5,793 bases of DNA from Blastocatellia bacterium (GCA_013695495.1 JACDAK010000183.1:1-5793); one strand, 5' to 3'; positions 1 through 4,962 are shown, numbered from the stretch's first letter. Translations and numbers: made by a program. Notes: generated by a model not told the origin, from the sequence alone.

Positions 1-220
1 CGAGGTCGCCGTCTCTGGATTCCAGATCGAAAGGCGGAGTGCCATCGATGTAAGCGCCGGCCGATGAGATCAGGCCGAGATTGAGCATGGGCAATGCCCG
101 TCGCACGGGTACGAATGGGGCGTGTTCGTTTATGACGAAAGGGTAGCCTGAGAGCATTTCATTCGGATTCCAACGACGGAACCGGGATGAAATTTCGCCT
201 TTCTTTTCTACATTTTCCAT
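1..220 (-). CDS. Glycine/sarcosine/betaine reductase component B-like protein (GRDB family), N-terminal part only
   Basis: Translating the minus strand from the ATG at 220-218 gives 73 open residues that run off the left edge, so the 3' part is missing. The fragment contains PFVPVRRALPMLNLGLISS at about residues 36-54, then AGAYIDG and PPFD. This resembles the N-terminal strand of the GRDB/PrdB-type family (PF07355), where a 'PF.P.rk.L....v.l..saG.y' segment is followed by a proline-rich 'PFD' turn. Classical members are the selenoprotein B subunits of Stickland glycine, sarcosine or betaine reductases. Many homologues in non-fermenting bacteria have no established role. The catalytic Sec/Cys position lies outside the window, so activity cannot be judged. 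The start lies 5 bp after the stop of the DUF4149 gene with no clear Shine-Dalgarno, which suggests translational coupling. The family call is from recalled motif shape and is moderately secure; the reading frame itself is more secure. Confidence 0.62.
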   Translation of the reverse strand, partial: MENVEKKGEISSRFRRWNPNEMLSGYPFVINEHAPFVPVRRALPMLNLGLISSAGAYIDGTPPFDLESRDGDL

Positions 221-225
221 AAAAG

Positions 226-756
226 CTATATCTTAAAATCGGAATCAAACTTGAAATCCCCGAGCGGATCTTTTGCCGGCGGCGGGTTGAGCCGCTTGTT
301 CGCGATCACGAAGAACGCGATCAGCGCCGCGATCATTGCGGTAAGAAGCACCCAGACCGAATACTCATGAAGGTTGTTGAACTGGATCCGGAGCGGGTCT
401 TCGAGCGGGACCTGATCTATTGGGCGTCCCATTTCGCGTCGGACGAGGAGCAGCCACCATGCGATGACGAACTGGCCAACGGCACAGGCGGCAGCGATGA
501 GCAAAAACAATAGGCGCTCGAGCCAGACCAAGAATTTATTGGCGGCGGTCGAGCCAATCCATGATGATGCGAGAAGGATCAGTCCGATGAGAAGGCCGCT
601 GTAGTTGAGAATGGCTAACGTGCGGTTTACCATTGCGCCTGCCAATTCACGCTCGGGCAGCACTGCGAACGCACTTTGGGCGACAACAATAAAGAAACAA
701 GCTGCACCCAGCCAGATCGCTAAAATCAGGAGTCTGATATCGGACAAGAATTTCAT
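226..756 (-). CDS. DUF4149-type four-helix integral membrane protein
   Basis: The chosen start gives 176 residues with four hydrophobic segments at about 8-30, 46-67, 81-105 and 133-152, so it is an inner-membrane protein. The segment LAIWLGAACFFIVVAQSAF in helix 1, the LPERELAGAMVNRT loop after it, and the histidine-containing NNLHEYSV before helix 4 fit the DUF4149 family (PF13664), whose function is unknown. The tail (about 155-176) is polar, with prolines and a charged end. An ATG at 825 would extend the frame by 23 residues. I prefer the ATG at 756 because a promoter candidate (810 to 782) would start transcription near 775, downstream of the longer start, and because helix 1 then follows a normal short positive N-terminus. 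It is the first gene of a minus-strand pair with the GRDB-like gene, and it diverges from prmC. Confidence 0.8.
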   Translation of the reverse strand: MKFLSDIRLLILAIWLGAACFFIVVAQSAFAVLPERELAGAMVNRTLAILNYSGLLIGLILLASSWIGSTAANKFLVWLERLLFLLIAAACAVGQFVIAWWLLLVRREMGRPIDQVPLEDPLRIQFNNLHEYSVWVLLTAMIAALIAFFVIANKRLNPPPAKDPLGDFKFDSDFKI

Positions 757-786
757 TTGGAATCGGTTAAAGCCAAAACTTATTAT
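757..786 (+). promoter_or_regulatory. Candidate sigma70-type promoter for prmC
   Basis: TTGGAA (757-762, 4/6) and TATTAT (781-786, 5/6) are separated by 18 bp. The predicted start near 793 would give prmC a leader of about 63 nt. Its -10 box occupies almost the same bases as the -10 box of the divergent promoter, so simultaneous firing would be hindered if both are real. Confidence 0.35.
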
Positions 787-810
787 GATGATTTTGCTAT
801 TAAAGGGCAA
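782..810 (-). promoter_or_regulatory. Candidate sigma70-type promoter for the DUF4149/GRDB-like pair
   Basis: On the minus strand, TTGCCC (plus-strand 805-810) and CATAAT (782-787) are separated by 17 bp. They match the consensus at 4/6 and 5/6 positions. The predicted start near 775 leaves a leader of about 20 nt before the ATG at 756. AT-rich sequence makes chance matches possible, and the site overlaps the candidate prmC promoter on the other strand. Confidence 0.38.
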
Positions 811-855
811 AGCTGAAGGCGGCATGCGTCAGATTCGCGATGATGGTGAACGTTC

Positions 856-1710
856 ATGAGCAGAATCGACAGGTCGATAAAGAATGCAGCTGAGATCTTA
901 GGAGGAGCGGGAATTCCCGAACCCGTTCGAGAGGCCGTGAGTCTGTTGATGCTGGCGACGGACCGGGAAAAGGCTTTTATATACGGGCATCCGGAATATG
1001 AGCTGACAAATGTGGAAGCTGCGGCGCTGGACGAGATGGTTACGCGGCGTGCGAGGCGCGAGCCGCTGCAGTATATTTCGGGTTCGACGGAGTTTTATGG
1101 GCGACGGTTTGCGGTGGGGCCGGGGGTTTTAATACCGCGGCCTGAGACTGAGCTTTTGGTTGAAGAGGCCGTCGAATTCCTGGCGGGGCGATCGGGTAAG
1201 ACCTTTTATGAGGTGGGGCCGGGGTCGGGATGCATTGCAATATCGATCTTGGCCGAACTGACGGGGGCCAGGGGGAGTGCTGCTGATCTCTCGTCGGCAG
1301 CGGTTGAGCATACGCGACGGAATGCTGAACTTCATGGGGTGGCGGACCGATTAAATGTGTGCGCAGGAGATCTTTTTTCGGGGGCGACGGAGCGGTTTGA
1401 TCTGGTGATCTCGAATCCGCCGTACATTGCTGCTGACGAAATGGTGGGGCTTCAACGGGAGGTTCGTGACTTTGAACCGCGCGAGGCATTGACGGATGGG
1501 GGTGACGGCCTCGGAGTGATCAGAGCGATCGTCGACAGCTCGCCGGATCATTTGGTTGCTGACGGTGCACTGCTGATGGAGATCGGTGCAGGGCAAGCGG
1601 GGCAGGTGCGGCAGATGCTTGAGCGACGTGGTTTTGGGGACATCGATTTTCGAAAGGATCTGCAAGGAATCGAAAGAACAGTAACGGCACGACGGAAAGG
1701 AAACGTTTAA
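856..1710 (+). CDS. prmC: Peptide chain release factor N5-glutamine methyltransferase PrmC
   Basis: PrmC is a cytoplasmic SAM-dependent enzyme that methylates the glutamine of the GGQ motif in release factors RF1 and RF2, improving termination. The 284-residue product has the normal family length. It has an N-terminal helical substrate-binding domain (about 1-75) ending in EPLQYISG, then PRPETELLVE (94-103), the SAM-binding loop EVGPGSGCIAIS (119-130), and the acidic D144 after the second strand. The catalytic NPPY is at 187-190, followed by FEPREAL and a DGLGVI segment. The C-terminal LQGIERTVTARR is also typical. The SAM loop begins E-V-G-P-G rather than the more usual D-[LV]-G-T-G, a tolerated-looking change. 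GGTGA at 845-849, 6 nt before the ATG, serves as ribosome binding site. prfA, often adjacent in other bacteria, is not next to it here. Confidence 0.96.
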   Translation: MSRIDRSIKNAAEILGGAGIPEPVREAVSLLMLATDREKAFIYGHPEYELTNVEAAALDEMVTRRARREPLQYISGSTEFYGRRFAVGPGVLIPRPETELLVEEAVEFLAGRSGKTFYEVGPGSGCIAISILAELTGARGSAADLSSAAVEHTRRNAELHGVADRLNVCAGDLFSGATERFDLVISNPPYIAADEMVGLQREVRDFEPREALTDGGDGLGVIRAIVDSSPDHLVADGALLMEIGAGQAGQVRQMLERRGFGDIDFRKDLQGIERTVTARRKGNV

Positions 1711-1751
1711 CGGGCGGCTCTCCCGACAAATAGTTGAATGACAGGATTTAC

Positions 1752-1780
1752 TTGCGTTTTGGGGACGTTCGGATTATGAT
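1752..1780 (+). promoter_or_regulatory. Weak candidate promoter for the small membrane protein gene
   Basis: TTGCGT (1752-1757, 3/6) and TATGAT (1775-1780, 5/6) lie 17 bp apart. A start near 1787 would give a leader of about 100 nt. The rest of the 177-bp gap after prmC shows no convincing terminator (only a CGGG/CCCG mini-stem at 1711-1725 without a T-tract), so read-through from prmC is also possible. Confidence 0.3.
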
Positions 1781-1874
1781 GACGGTGTTCTTTCCAAGCA
1801 GTTCTGACAAAGCCCAGTTTCGCGCCATAGTCGGGTTTGCAATGCTTGTGCACCGATTTTTCTTAAGTTAGTTT

Positions 1875-1880
1875 GGAGGT
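1875..1880 (+). promoter_or_regulatory. Strong Shine-Dalgarno of the small membrane protein
   Basis: GGAGGT lies 7 nt before the ATG at 1888. This consensus site with ideal spacing is the main reason to accept the short downstream frame as a real gene. Confidence 0.85.
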
Positions 1881-1887
1881 GTAGGAA

Positions 1888-2076
1888 ATGCTGTATCTCT
1901 TGATCGCTCTCGTAACGCTTCTTATCACTGCCGGTTCGTTTTATTACTACGTTCAGTCTGCCCAAACGATGTATATCGTTATAGCCTTGATATTTCTCGC
2001 TGCAACGGTCATTTTGGGTGCATTGTTCTTTTCAGGCAGAGTGAATAAGAACGACGACATTCACATTACGGAATAG
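1888..2076 (+). CDS. Small two-helix membrane protein, function unknown
   Basis: This gene encodes 62 residues that I do not recognise as a named family. Two hydrophobic stretches at about 2-22 and 28-49 are joined by a short YVQSAQT turn. A polar tail of about 13 residues (GRVNKNDDIHITE) follows. This predicts a helical hairpin in the inner membrane. With no positive residues at the N-terminus and R/K after helix 2, the positive-inside rule suggests that the tail is cytoplasmic and both ends are in. It is not a cleavable signal peptide in any obvious way. The frame has a near-perfect ribosome binding site and is followed 18 nt after its stop by a strong terminator, so it is very likely a genuine short gene, probably on its own transcript. 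Holin-like or stress-related small proteins have similar hairpins, but nothing here supports a specific role. Confidence 0.83.
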   Translation: MLYLLIALVTLLITAGSFYYYVQSAQTMYIVIALIFLAATVILGALFFSGRVNKNDDIHITE

Positions 2077-2094
2077 ATATTTCGAGCAAAAGGC

Positions 2095-2130
2095 GGATGT
2101 CCGGAGCGCGGTTCCGGGCGTCCTTTTTTT
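2095..2130 (+). terminator. Intrinsic terminator after the small membrane protein gene
   Basis: An 11-bp stem (2095-2105 with 2113-2123) has nine Watson-Crick pairs and two G-T wobbles. It encloses a 7-nt loop and is followed directly by seven T residues (2124-2130). This separates the small membrane gene from nfu. Confidence 0.93.
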
Positions 2131-2146
2131 GCGCTTCGGCGTGGAG

Positions 2147-2161
2147 TTGTAATGTTTACAA
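2147..2161 (+). promoter_or_regulatory. Operator-like 7-1-7 dyad overlapping the nfu -35 box
   Basis: TTGTAAT, a central G and TTTACAA form an inverted repeat (TTGTAA/TTACAA is perfect around TGT). It matches the remembered PerR box TTATAATnATTATAA at 11 of 14 defined positions, and a Fur 7-1-7 box less well. It covers the -35 hexamer of the nfu promoter, which is a usual position for repression. The identity of the regulator is inferred, and no regulator gene is in the window. Confidence 0.42.
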
Positions 2162-2183
2162 AAAAGTAATGATTCGGTATCAT
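2155..2183 (+). promoter_or_regulatory. Sigma70-type promoter of nfu
   Basis: TTTACA (2155-2160) and TATCAT (2178-2183) each match the consensus at 5 of 6 positions with the ideal 17-bp spacer. Transcription would begin near 2190, leaving a leader of about 24 nt that carries GAGAG (2205-2209) as ribosome binding site. A short ATGAT/ATCAT inverted repeat (2169-2173 and 2179-2183) straddles the -10 box. Confidence 0.72.
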
Positions 2184-2213
2184 AAAGATTGAGCCCGATA
2201 AGTTGAGAGTGAT

Positions 2214-2780
2214 ATGCCAAAGATTTCTGACATACAAGAAACGCCGAATCCTAATGCGGTGAAGTTCATTTTGAAGGAGCCCGTGTCGCATGGCACGTCA
2301 CATTCGTTCAAGACGCAGGAAGATGCCGTAGACGACCCGGTTGCGCGGGCGATATTTGACGTCGGCGACGTAGTATCCGTGTTTTACATGGATAAGATGA
2401 TCACGGTTGAGAAGACCGATGATGCCGAGTGGGACGAGATATTGCCGCGACTGGCGATACCTATCAGAGCGGCAGAAACAGTCGCGAGGACGAACGGAAA
2501 CGGCAGTGCGGCGAGTTCGGTGGGCGGAGCAATCGCTGCGGCCGCATCGGGCGATCCGAAGATCGCTGAGATAAACGATCTGTTGGACGACCGGATCAGG
2601 CCTTATCTGGCGAGCGACGGAGGATGGCTGGAGATCGTTGAACTGGTGGGAAGCACATTGAAGATCAGATACGAAGGTGCCTGTGGAAGCTGTCCGAGTT
2701 CGCTGACGGGCACGCTGATGGCTATCGAGAACATGATCAAAGAAGAGATCGACCCGGAGATCGAGGTTATCGCGGTCTAG
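2214..2780 (+). CDS. nfu: Nfu-type iron-sulfur cluster carrier/scaffold protein
   Basis: Nfu proteins bind a [4Fe-4S] cluster, usually across a dimer, and deliver it to apo-enzymes. The 188-residue product has two parts. Residues 1-88 resemble the Nfu N-terminal domain (PF08712): the opening QETPNPNAVKFIL and later VARAIFDVGDVVSVF and the DKMITVEK strand are characteristic. A flexible Gly/Ala/Ser-rich linker follows (about 92-113). Residues 115-188 are the NifU-like C-terminal domain (PF01106), with IRPYLASDGGWLEIVEL and the cluster-ligating C157-x-x-C160 in GACGSCPSS. The two-domain order is that of mitochondrial NFU1 and many alphaproteobacterial homologues. The SUF/ISC-type A-family domain found in E. 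coli NfuA is absent. No isc, suf or lipoate genes adjoin it, so it seems to be a stand-alone unit under its own promoter. No clear terminator follows it. Confidence 0.94.
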   Translation: MPKISDIQETPNPNAVKFILKEPVSHGTSHSFKTQEDAVDDPVARAIFDVGDVVSVFYMDKMITVEKTDDAEWDEILPRLAIPIRAAETVARTNGNGSAASSVGGAIAAAASGDPKIAEINDLLDDRIRPYLASDGGWLEIVELVGSTLKIRYEGACGSCPSSLTGTLMAIENMIKEEIDPEIEVIAV

Positions 2781-2817
2781 TTTGTTGTAACTGAACACCC
2801 CCCTTTCTTAAAATTCC

Positions 2818-2847
2818 TTGACATTAAACACGTTAATCCGCAATAAT
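2818..2847 (+). promoter_or_regulatory. Strong sigma70-type promoter of the GAF-like protein gene
   Basis: A perfect TTGACA (2818-2823) and AATAAT (2842-2847, 5/6) are separated by 18 bp. The predicted start, about 2853-2855, falls at the foot of a perfect hairpin. The resulting leader is about 107 nt long. Confidence 0.75.
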
Positions 2848-2852
2848 CTGTA

Positions 2853-2880
2853 GGACGAAGGTTTTAATTAATCTTCGTCC
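2853..2880 (+). other. 5'-end RNA hairpin in the leader of the GAF-like gene
   Basis: GGACGAAG (2853-2860) pairs perfectly with CTTCGTCC (2873-2880). A G-T and two A-T pairs can extend the stem inward to 11 bp, leaving a 6-nt loop. No T-tract follows on either strand, so it is not an intrinsic terminator. It sits at the predicted first transcribed bases, the arrangement known for mRNA-stabilising 5' stem-loops such as that of E. coli ompA. That function here is inference. Confidence 0.6.
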
Positions 2881-2945
2881 ATTCCCGAGCATTCGCTTGC
2901 ACTCATCCGCCAAAACCCGGCACGCCTAACAGTTATTTCAAGATT

Positions 2946-2959
2946 GGAGGATTAATCCT
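2946..2959 (+). promoter_or_regulatory. Ribosome binding site of the GAF-like gene, partly inside a 12-bp palindrome
   Basis: GGAGG (2946-2950) lies 10 nt before the GTG start at 2961, slightly longer than ideal. Its last three bases belong to the perfect palindrome AGGATTAATCCT (2948-2959). As RNA this could fold only into a 4-bp stem with a TTAA loop, so any masking of the site would be weak. Confidence 0.65.
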
Positions 2960-2960
2960 A

Positions 2961-4619
2961 GTGAACACAGAAGAACTCGAAATGAGTTTGAGAACTGAAT
3001 TCGAACAGCAGATCAAGGACGTTGTCGCGAAGATGCGTAGGGACGTTTCGGATTTTAAGAAGACACTTGATGCGGAATTTGAGAAGCACAGGGCCCAGAC
3101 CGACGAAGCTTTTCGGAGCCTGTTGTCGCGCTTGGAATCTGATCCTCAGTTTGATGAGATGTTTGTCGGCTCAGTAACGGAACACCTGCGGCTGGCGCGC
3201 GACGAGGGTGCTCAGCTTGCCGCGACAGCGTTTGGCGAGGCGGAAAAGCTGAAGGACGACGAGGGGACGCCCGCGGATCACAGCGCGTTGCGCGATGCGG
3301 TCAACGCGATCAGCAGAGAGACGACCCAAGCATCTATTTTGAAAGTTTTAGTTCAGCACGCGGCGAGTTTTGCACCGCGCGGCGCGTTTTTCATTGCGAA
3401 GGGCGAGCAGTTGGTAGGGTGGAAGGCCTTTGGGGATGAGGCCGAGATGGAAGATCATCTGGTCGGCGAGATCCGCATTCCGATGACTGCTGATACGCTG
3501 CTGGCGCATGCCGTTAACGAAGTGGAAACACGTGGCGGGGCGTATGGGCAGTTTGCGGATGATCAGGATTATTTGGCGCCGCTGGATTTTGGCACGCCGG
3601 ACCGAATGTGTGCTATTCCGTTGATGGCGCGTGGCCGCGGAGTCGCGGTAATGTATGCGGATTACGGAACACGCGGGGCGCGACTGGATGTTGAAGCTCT
3701 TGAGACCTTGGTGCGTGTTGCGGGATTAACGGTTGAGCTTCTTGCTGCTTCGCAGACGGCGAGGGCCGCAGCGATTGAGCAGGCAACGGGTCAGGCGGAA
3801 CAGGTTCCGCATGCGGACGAAGCGGTTCAGCCGCAGAGCGTGCCGGTATATGACGTGCCAAGTGAGCCTTTGGCAGAACCGGAGTATCACGAGCAAAGCG
3901 AGACGGCGGCGGAGCCGGAGTACCCGGTACCGAGTGAGCCGGTGACTGATCTTCAGGAAGTGGAAACGGCGCCGGAACACGAGCTTGCGGGATCGGTCGG
4001 TGACGTCGAGGTCATTGAATATGAGCCGGAAGAGTTGGTAAGTTCGGAAGCGCAGAGCTATGAATTTGTTACCGATGAGCGACCGACGGTGGAGGCTGAA
4101 TACGGCGGCAATGGACACGCGGCGGCGTTTGAGCCGGTGCCGGCGGTGGCTGCGCCAGAGGTAGTATTTGAAGAAGCGGCAGTTCAGCCGGAGGCGACGA
4201 CGGTTGAGGCTGACGTAGCTGACAAGCCGATAAGTCCGGGTTTGGACTCGCTGCCGAGTACGGCTTTTCAGCCGGATCCGGGCTTTGTAAGCAGGCCGCG
4301 GCTGAGCGAGCGGGCGGTTGATCTGCCGATCGAGGTGGATGAAGATGAGCGCAAACCGCACAACGAAGCTCGCAGATTTGCACGGCTTTTGGTCTCGGAG
4401 ATTAAGCTTTATAACGAGCAAAAGGTTACGGAAGGACGCGAGGCCGGCGACCTTTATGACAGGCTTCGGGACGCGATAGACAGGTCACGCGAGATGTATG
4501 ACAAGCGGGTGCAGCCGGCGGTTGCTGCGAAGTTTGACTACTTTGATTATGAGCTTGTTGGGAGTCTTGCTGAGGGTGAAAAGGCGAAGCTCGGCCCGAA
4601 TTATGGAGTTTCGGTGTAA
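2961..4619 (+). CDS. GAF-like domain protein with coiled-coil N-terminus, acidic linker and conserved helical C-terminus
   Basis: This 552-residue protein has no signal peptide or membrane segment and is probably cytoplasmic. Residues 1-60 are charged and helical, likely coiled coil. Residues about 108-263 look like a degenerate GAF domain: ILKVLVQHAASFAPRGAFFI, the GWKAFG strand, then IPLMARGRGVAVMYADYG and a closing helix. No chromophore cysteine is apparent, and the only Cys is C217. Residues about 275-455 form a Glu/Pro/Val/Ala-rich, probably disordered linker. Between R268 and K422 the only Lys or Arg is R374, and EPEY/PSEP motifs recur at 300-327. Residues about 467-548 form a separate conserved-looking helical domain (HNEARRFARLLVSEIKLYNE, DLYDRLRDAIDRSREMYDKR, then DYFDYELVGSLAEGEKAKLG). 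I recall similar tails in other acidobacterial and deltaproteobacterial proteins but know no name. Translation starts at GTG with GGAGG upstream; M8 at 2982 is a weaker alternative. Ligand and partner are unknown; a signalling or scaffold role is inference. Confidence 0.85.
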   Translation: MNTEELEMSLRTEFEQQIKDVVAKMRRDVSDFKKTLDAEFEKHRAQTDEAFRSLLSRLESDPQFDEMFVGSVTEHLRLARDEGAQLAATAFGEAEKLKDDEGTPADHSALRDAVNAISRETTQASILKVLVQHAASFAPRGAFFIAKGEQLVGWKAFGDEAEMEDHLVGEIRIPMTADTLLAHAVNEVETRGGAYGQFADDQDYLAPLDFGTPDRMCAIPLMARGRGVAVMYADYGTRGARLDVEALETLVRVAGLTVELLAASQTARAAAIEQATGQAEQVPHADEAVQPQSVPVYDVPSEPLAEPEYHEQSETAAEPEYPVPSEPVTDLQEVETAPEHELAGSVGDVEVIEYEPEELVSSEAQSYEFVTDERPTVEAEYGGNGHAAAFEPVPAVAAPEVVFEEAAVQPEATTVEADVADKPISPGLDSLPSTAFQPDPGFVSRPRLSERAVDLPIEVDEDERKPHNEARRFARLLVSEIKLYNEQKVTEGREAGDLYDRLRDAIDRSREMYDKRVQPAVAAKFDYFDYELVGSLAEGEKAKLGPNYGVSV

Positions 4620-4640
4620 GAAATCATCGTAAAGATCGGC

Positions 4641-4672
4641 AAAAACAGGCGGGGCGAGTCGCCTGTTTTTTT
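4641..4672 (+). terminator. Intrinsic terminator after the GAF-like protein gene
   Basis: AAAAACAGGCG (4641-4651) pairs perfectly over 11 bp with CGCCTGTTTTT (4660-4670) around an 8-nt loop, and the T-tract runs to 4672. The A-rich 5' arm makes the hairpin partly bidirectional, but the orientation fits the plus-strand gene ending 21 nt upstream. Confidence 0.95.
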
Positions 4673-4687
4673 GCGCAGTACGGGGGG

Positions 4688-4732
4688 AACTCTACGAACT
4701 CTAGGAAGTCTGGGAGGTCTGGGAAGTCTGGG
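4688..4732 (+). repeat. 9-bp tandem repeat, five copies
   Basis: Five consecutive 9-mers occupy 4688-4732: AACTCTACG, AACTCTAGG, AAGTCTGGG, AGGTCTGGG and AAGTCTGGG. The last three are nearly identical and the first two are diverged. The tract lies in non-coding DNA just past the terminator. A partial sixth unit may follow. It is a minisatellite-like array, with no spacers as in CRISPR. Confidence 0.85.
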
Positions 4733-4740
4733 AGTGGAGT

Positions 4741-4870
4741 TCGGGGAATGTGCGCGCGCACGATTTGGTGGGGTGATTTGGTGACGGGTGCACGATTTCG
4801 TCTAGGCAGTGATTGTATGGGCGGCGCTTGTTGGATGTGGGACTTAGGTAGAGACGAGGTGCGCGCAAAT
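4741..4870. repeat. G-rich intergenic stretch with degenerate short repeats and a 12-bp palindrome
   Basis: This non-coding segment is rich in G and T and poor in C on the plus strand. GTGCGCGCGCAC (4750-4761) is a perfect palindrome with alternating purine-pyrimidine bases. GATTTGGTG occurs at 4762-4770 and 4775-4783, and GCACGATTT at 4759-4767 and 4790-4798. TGCGCGC returns near 4859. I see no credible gene in 4673-4976; this stretch, the tandem repeat and the FecR leader are all it holds. Confidence 0.6.
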
Positions 4871-4893
4871 TCTGGTGAATGGGATCGATAAGG

Positions 4894-4899
4894 TATAAT
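4894..4899 (+). promoter_or_regulatory. -10 box of the FecR-domain gene
   Basis: A perfect TATAAT sits 78 nt before the start codon. No good -35 hexamer is found 15-18 bp upstream (the best is TGGTGA at 4873-4878, 15 bp away), so an activator or an alternative sigma factor may assist. The predicted start is near 4906. Confidence 0.5.
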
Positions 4900-4919
4900 T
4901 ATTGCACTAGAACAATTCA

Positions 4920-4952
4920 AAGCCGGTTAAACGGCACCCACCGATCCGGCTT
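4920..4952 (+). other. Leader hairpin upstream of the FecR-domain gene
   Basis: AAGCCGG (4920-4926) pairs perfectly with CCGGCTT (4946-4952) around a 19-nt loop. The loop itself can form CGG/CCG (4932-4934 with 4941-4943) enclosing CACCCA. No T-tract follows. It is within the predicted transcript and 24 nt before the start codon. I could not assign it to a riboswitch class I know. Confidence 0.5.
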
Positions 4953-4962
4953 ATCTCGTTCG

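Noticed and set aside
757..825. Upstream ATG at 825 for the DUF4149 protein, adding 23 residues
   Set aside because: The extra residues place an unusual polar/isoleucine-rich lead before helix 1, and the promoter candidate would start transcription inside them. Not fully excluded.
605..859. Plus-strand 84-codon frame overlapping the prmC start by four bases (ATGA)
   Set aside because: It lies opposite the DUF4149 gene for most of its length, has no ribosome binding site of note and its product has no recognisable fold. The ATGA overlap looks accidental.
1040..1665. Several minus-strand open frames opposite prmC
   Set aside because: They are Pro/Arg/His-rich translations of the complement of a well-supported prmC, without start signals.
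1711..1725. CGGG/CCCG mini-stem right after the prmC stop as a terminator
   Set aside because: It has only 4 bp and no following T-tract.
1774..2291. Minus-strand frames of 62-76 codons across the small membrane gene and the nfu leader
   Set aside because: They cross a terminator, a promoter and start regions of well-supported plus-strand genes, and show no family signal.
3726..4421. Minus-strand 231-codon Arg/Leu-rich frame and other frames inside the GAF-like gene
   Set aside because: The composition is what the complement of the Glu/Pro/Ala-rich linker gives. There is no ribosome binding site or hydrophobic/domain pattern.
4688..4732. CRISPR-like array
   Set aside because: Units are 9 bp with no spacers, so this is a simple tandem repeat.
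4624..4920. Minus-strand 98-codon frame covering the 9-bp repeat (PDFPDLPDF-like)
   Set aside because: The three-residue periodicity is a by-product of the 9-bp DNA repeat, and the frame runs through the terminator hairpin.
4920..4952. Known riboswitch class (c-di-GMP, fluoride, THF, SAH and similar were considered)
   Set aside because: None of the conserved core sequences I remember for these classes fits; it is left as an unassigned hairpin.
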